Shown here: piece after piece, positions 42,874-42,878 of the stretch | Position numbering within the stretch: the first letter of the stretch is position 1 | How the letters are laid out: each line of letters begins with the position of its first letter | Assembly: GCF_051488665.1 (NCBI RefSeq) | Contig: NZ_JBPSEG010000018.1 | Location: 1 to 42,878 of the forward strand | Reading direction: 5' to 3' | Origin: Melioribacter sp051488665 | GTDB taxonomy: Bacteria; Bacteroidota; Ignavibacteria; Ignavibacteriales; Melioribacteraceae | DNA length: 42,878 nt | Notes under the pieces: model-generated | The model's database searches: none | What the model saw: only the letters and a program-made list of their open reading frames with translations | What the model was told of the DNA's origin: nothing | Translations under genes and position numbers: made by a program

Positions 42874-42878
42874 ATTTC

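Noticed and set aside
1..42878. CRISPR array, tRNA, rRNA, insertion sequence, prophage or toxin-antitoxin genes
   Set aside because: I looked for regular direct repeats with spacers, cloverleaf sequences and transposase or phage motifs and found none; XerD is the chromosomal type.

Overview
The window looks like chromosome of a diderm bacterium of the Bacteroidota/Chlorobi/Ignavibacteria group, most likely an Ignavibacteriales relative. The evidence is an outer-membrane gene set (MsbA, a LolA-like carrier, a small barrel protein), a gingipain-type C25 peptidase of the kind usually exported by type IX secretion, and promoters of the Bacteroidota form TTG-N20-TAnnTTTG. The genus is inference. 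Every gene I can support (42, including one previously easy to miss) lies on the minus strand, so transcription runs from right to left.

Layout, in the direction of transcription. 42.8-33.9 kb is a translation/RNA cluster: rimP, nusA, infB, rbfA, truB, ribF, rpsO, pnp, closed by a strong intrinsic terminator. 33.8-28.7 kb carries dusB, an RNase E/G, a transaldolase, gcvT and a ComB-family phosphatase. 28.7-19.9 kb is a tightly packed run with ftsK, a lolA-like gene, a flippase-like membrane protein, a small outer-membrane protein, uppP, a lipoprotein cyclophilin, an NSS sodium symporter with a tiny putative small subunit, and holA. An ECF sigma factor with a probable membrane anti-sigma factor follows (19.8-18.5 kb). 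Then comes a self-contained rpmE unit with its own promoter and terminator. 18.2-12.1 kb holds rsmB, rodZ, ligA, an unknown gene, a STAS protein and a HAD hydrolase. 12.1-3.8 kb holds a 7TM-HD phosphodiesterase, xerD, a propeller-like protein, msbA, a glycosyltransferase, nadK and a thioredoxin-like protein, most of them overlapping or within 4 bases.

The left end differs. A 1 kb gene-free stretch (2.75-3.77 kb) holds degenerate hairpin repeats and a G-rich tandem repeat. Beyond it lie a small lipoprotein and a large C25 peptidase that runs off the window edge; both are visibly more A+T-rich than the rest. This is the accessory part of the window.

The points most worth following are the C25 peptidase/lipoprotein pair, the TTG-started 40-residue MetS-like protein between the symporter and holA, the promoter plus terminator-like hairpin in the rimP leader, and the intergenic repeat cluster. 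I saw no tRNA, rRNA, CRISPR array, insertion sequence or prophage gene, and I did not find a convincing new multi-gene defence or mobile system.
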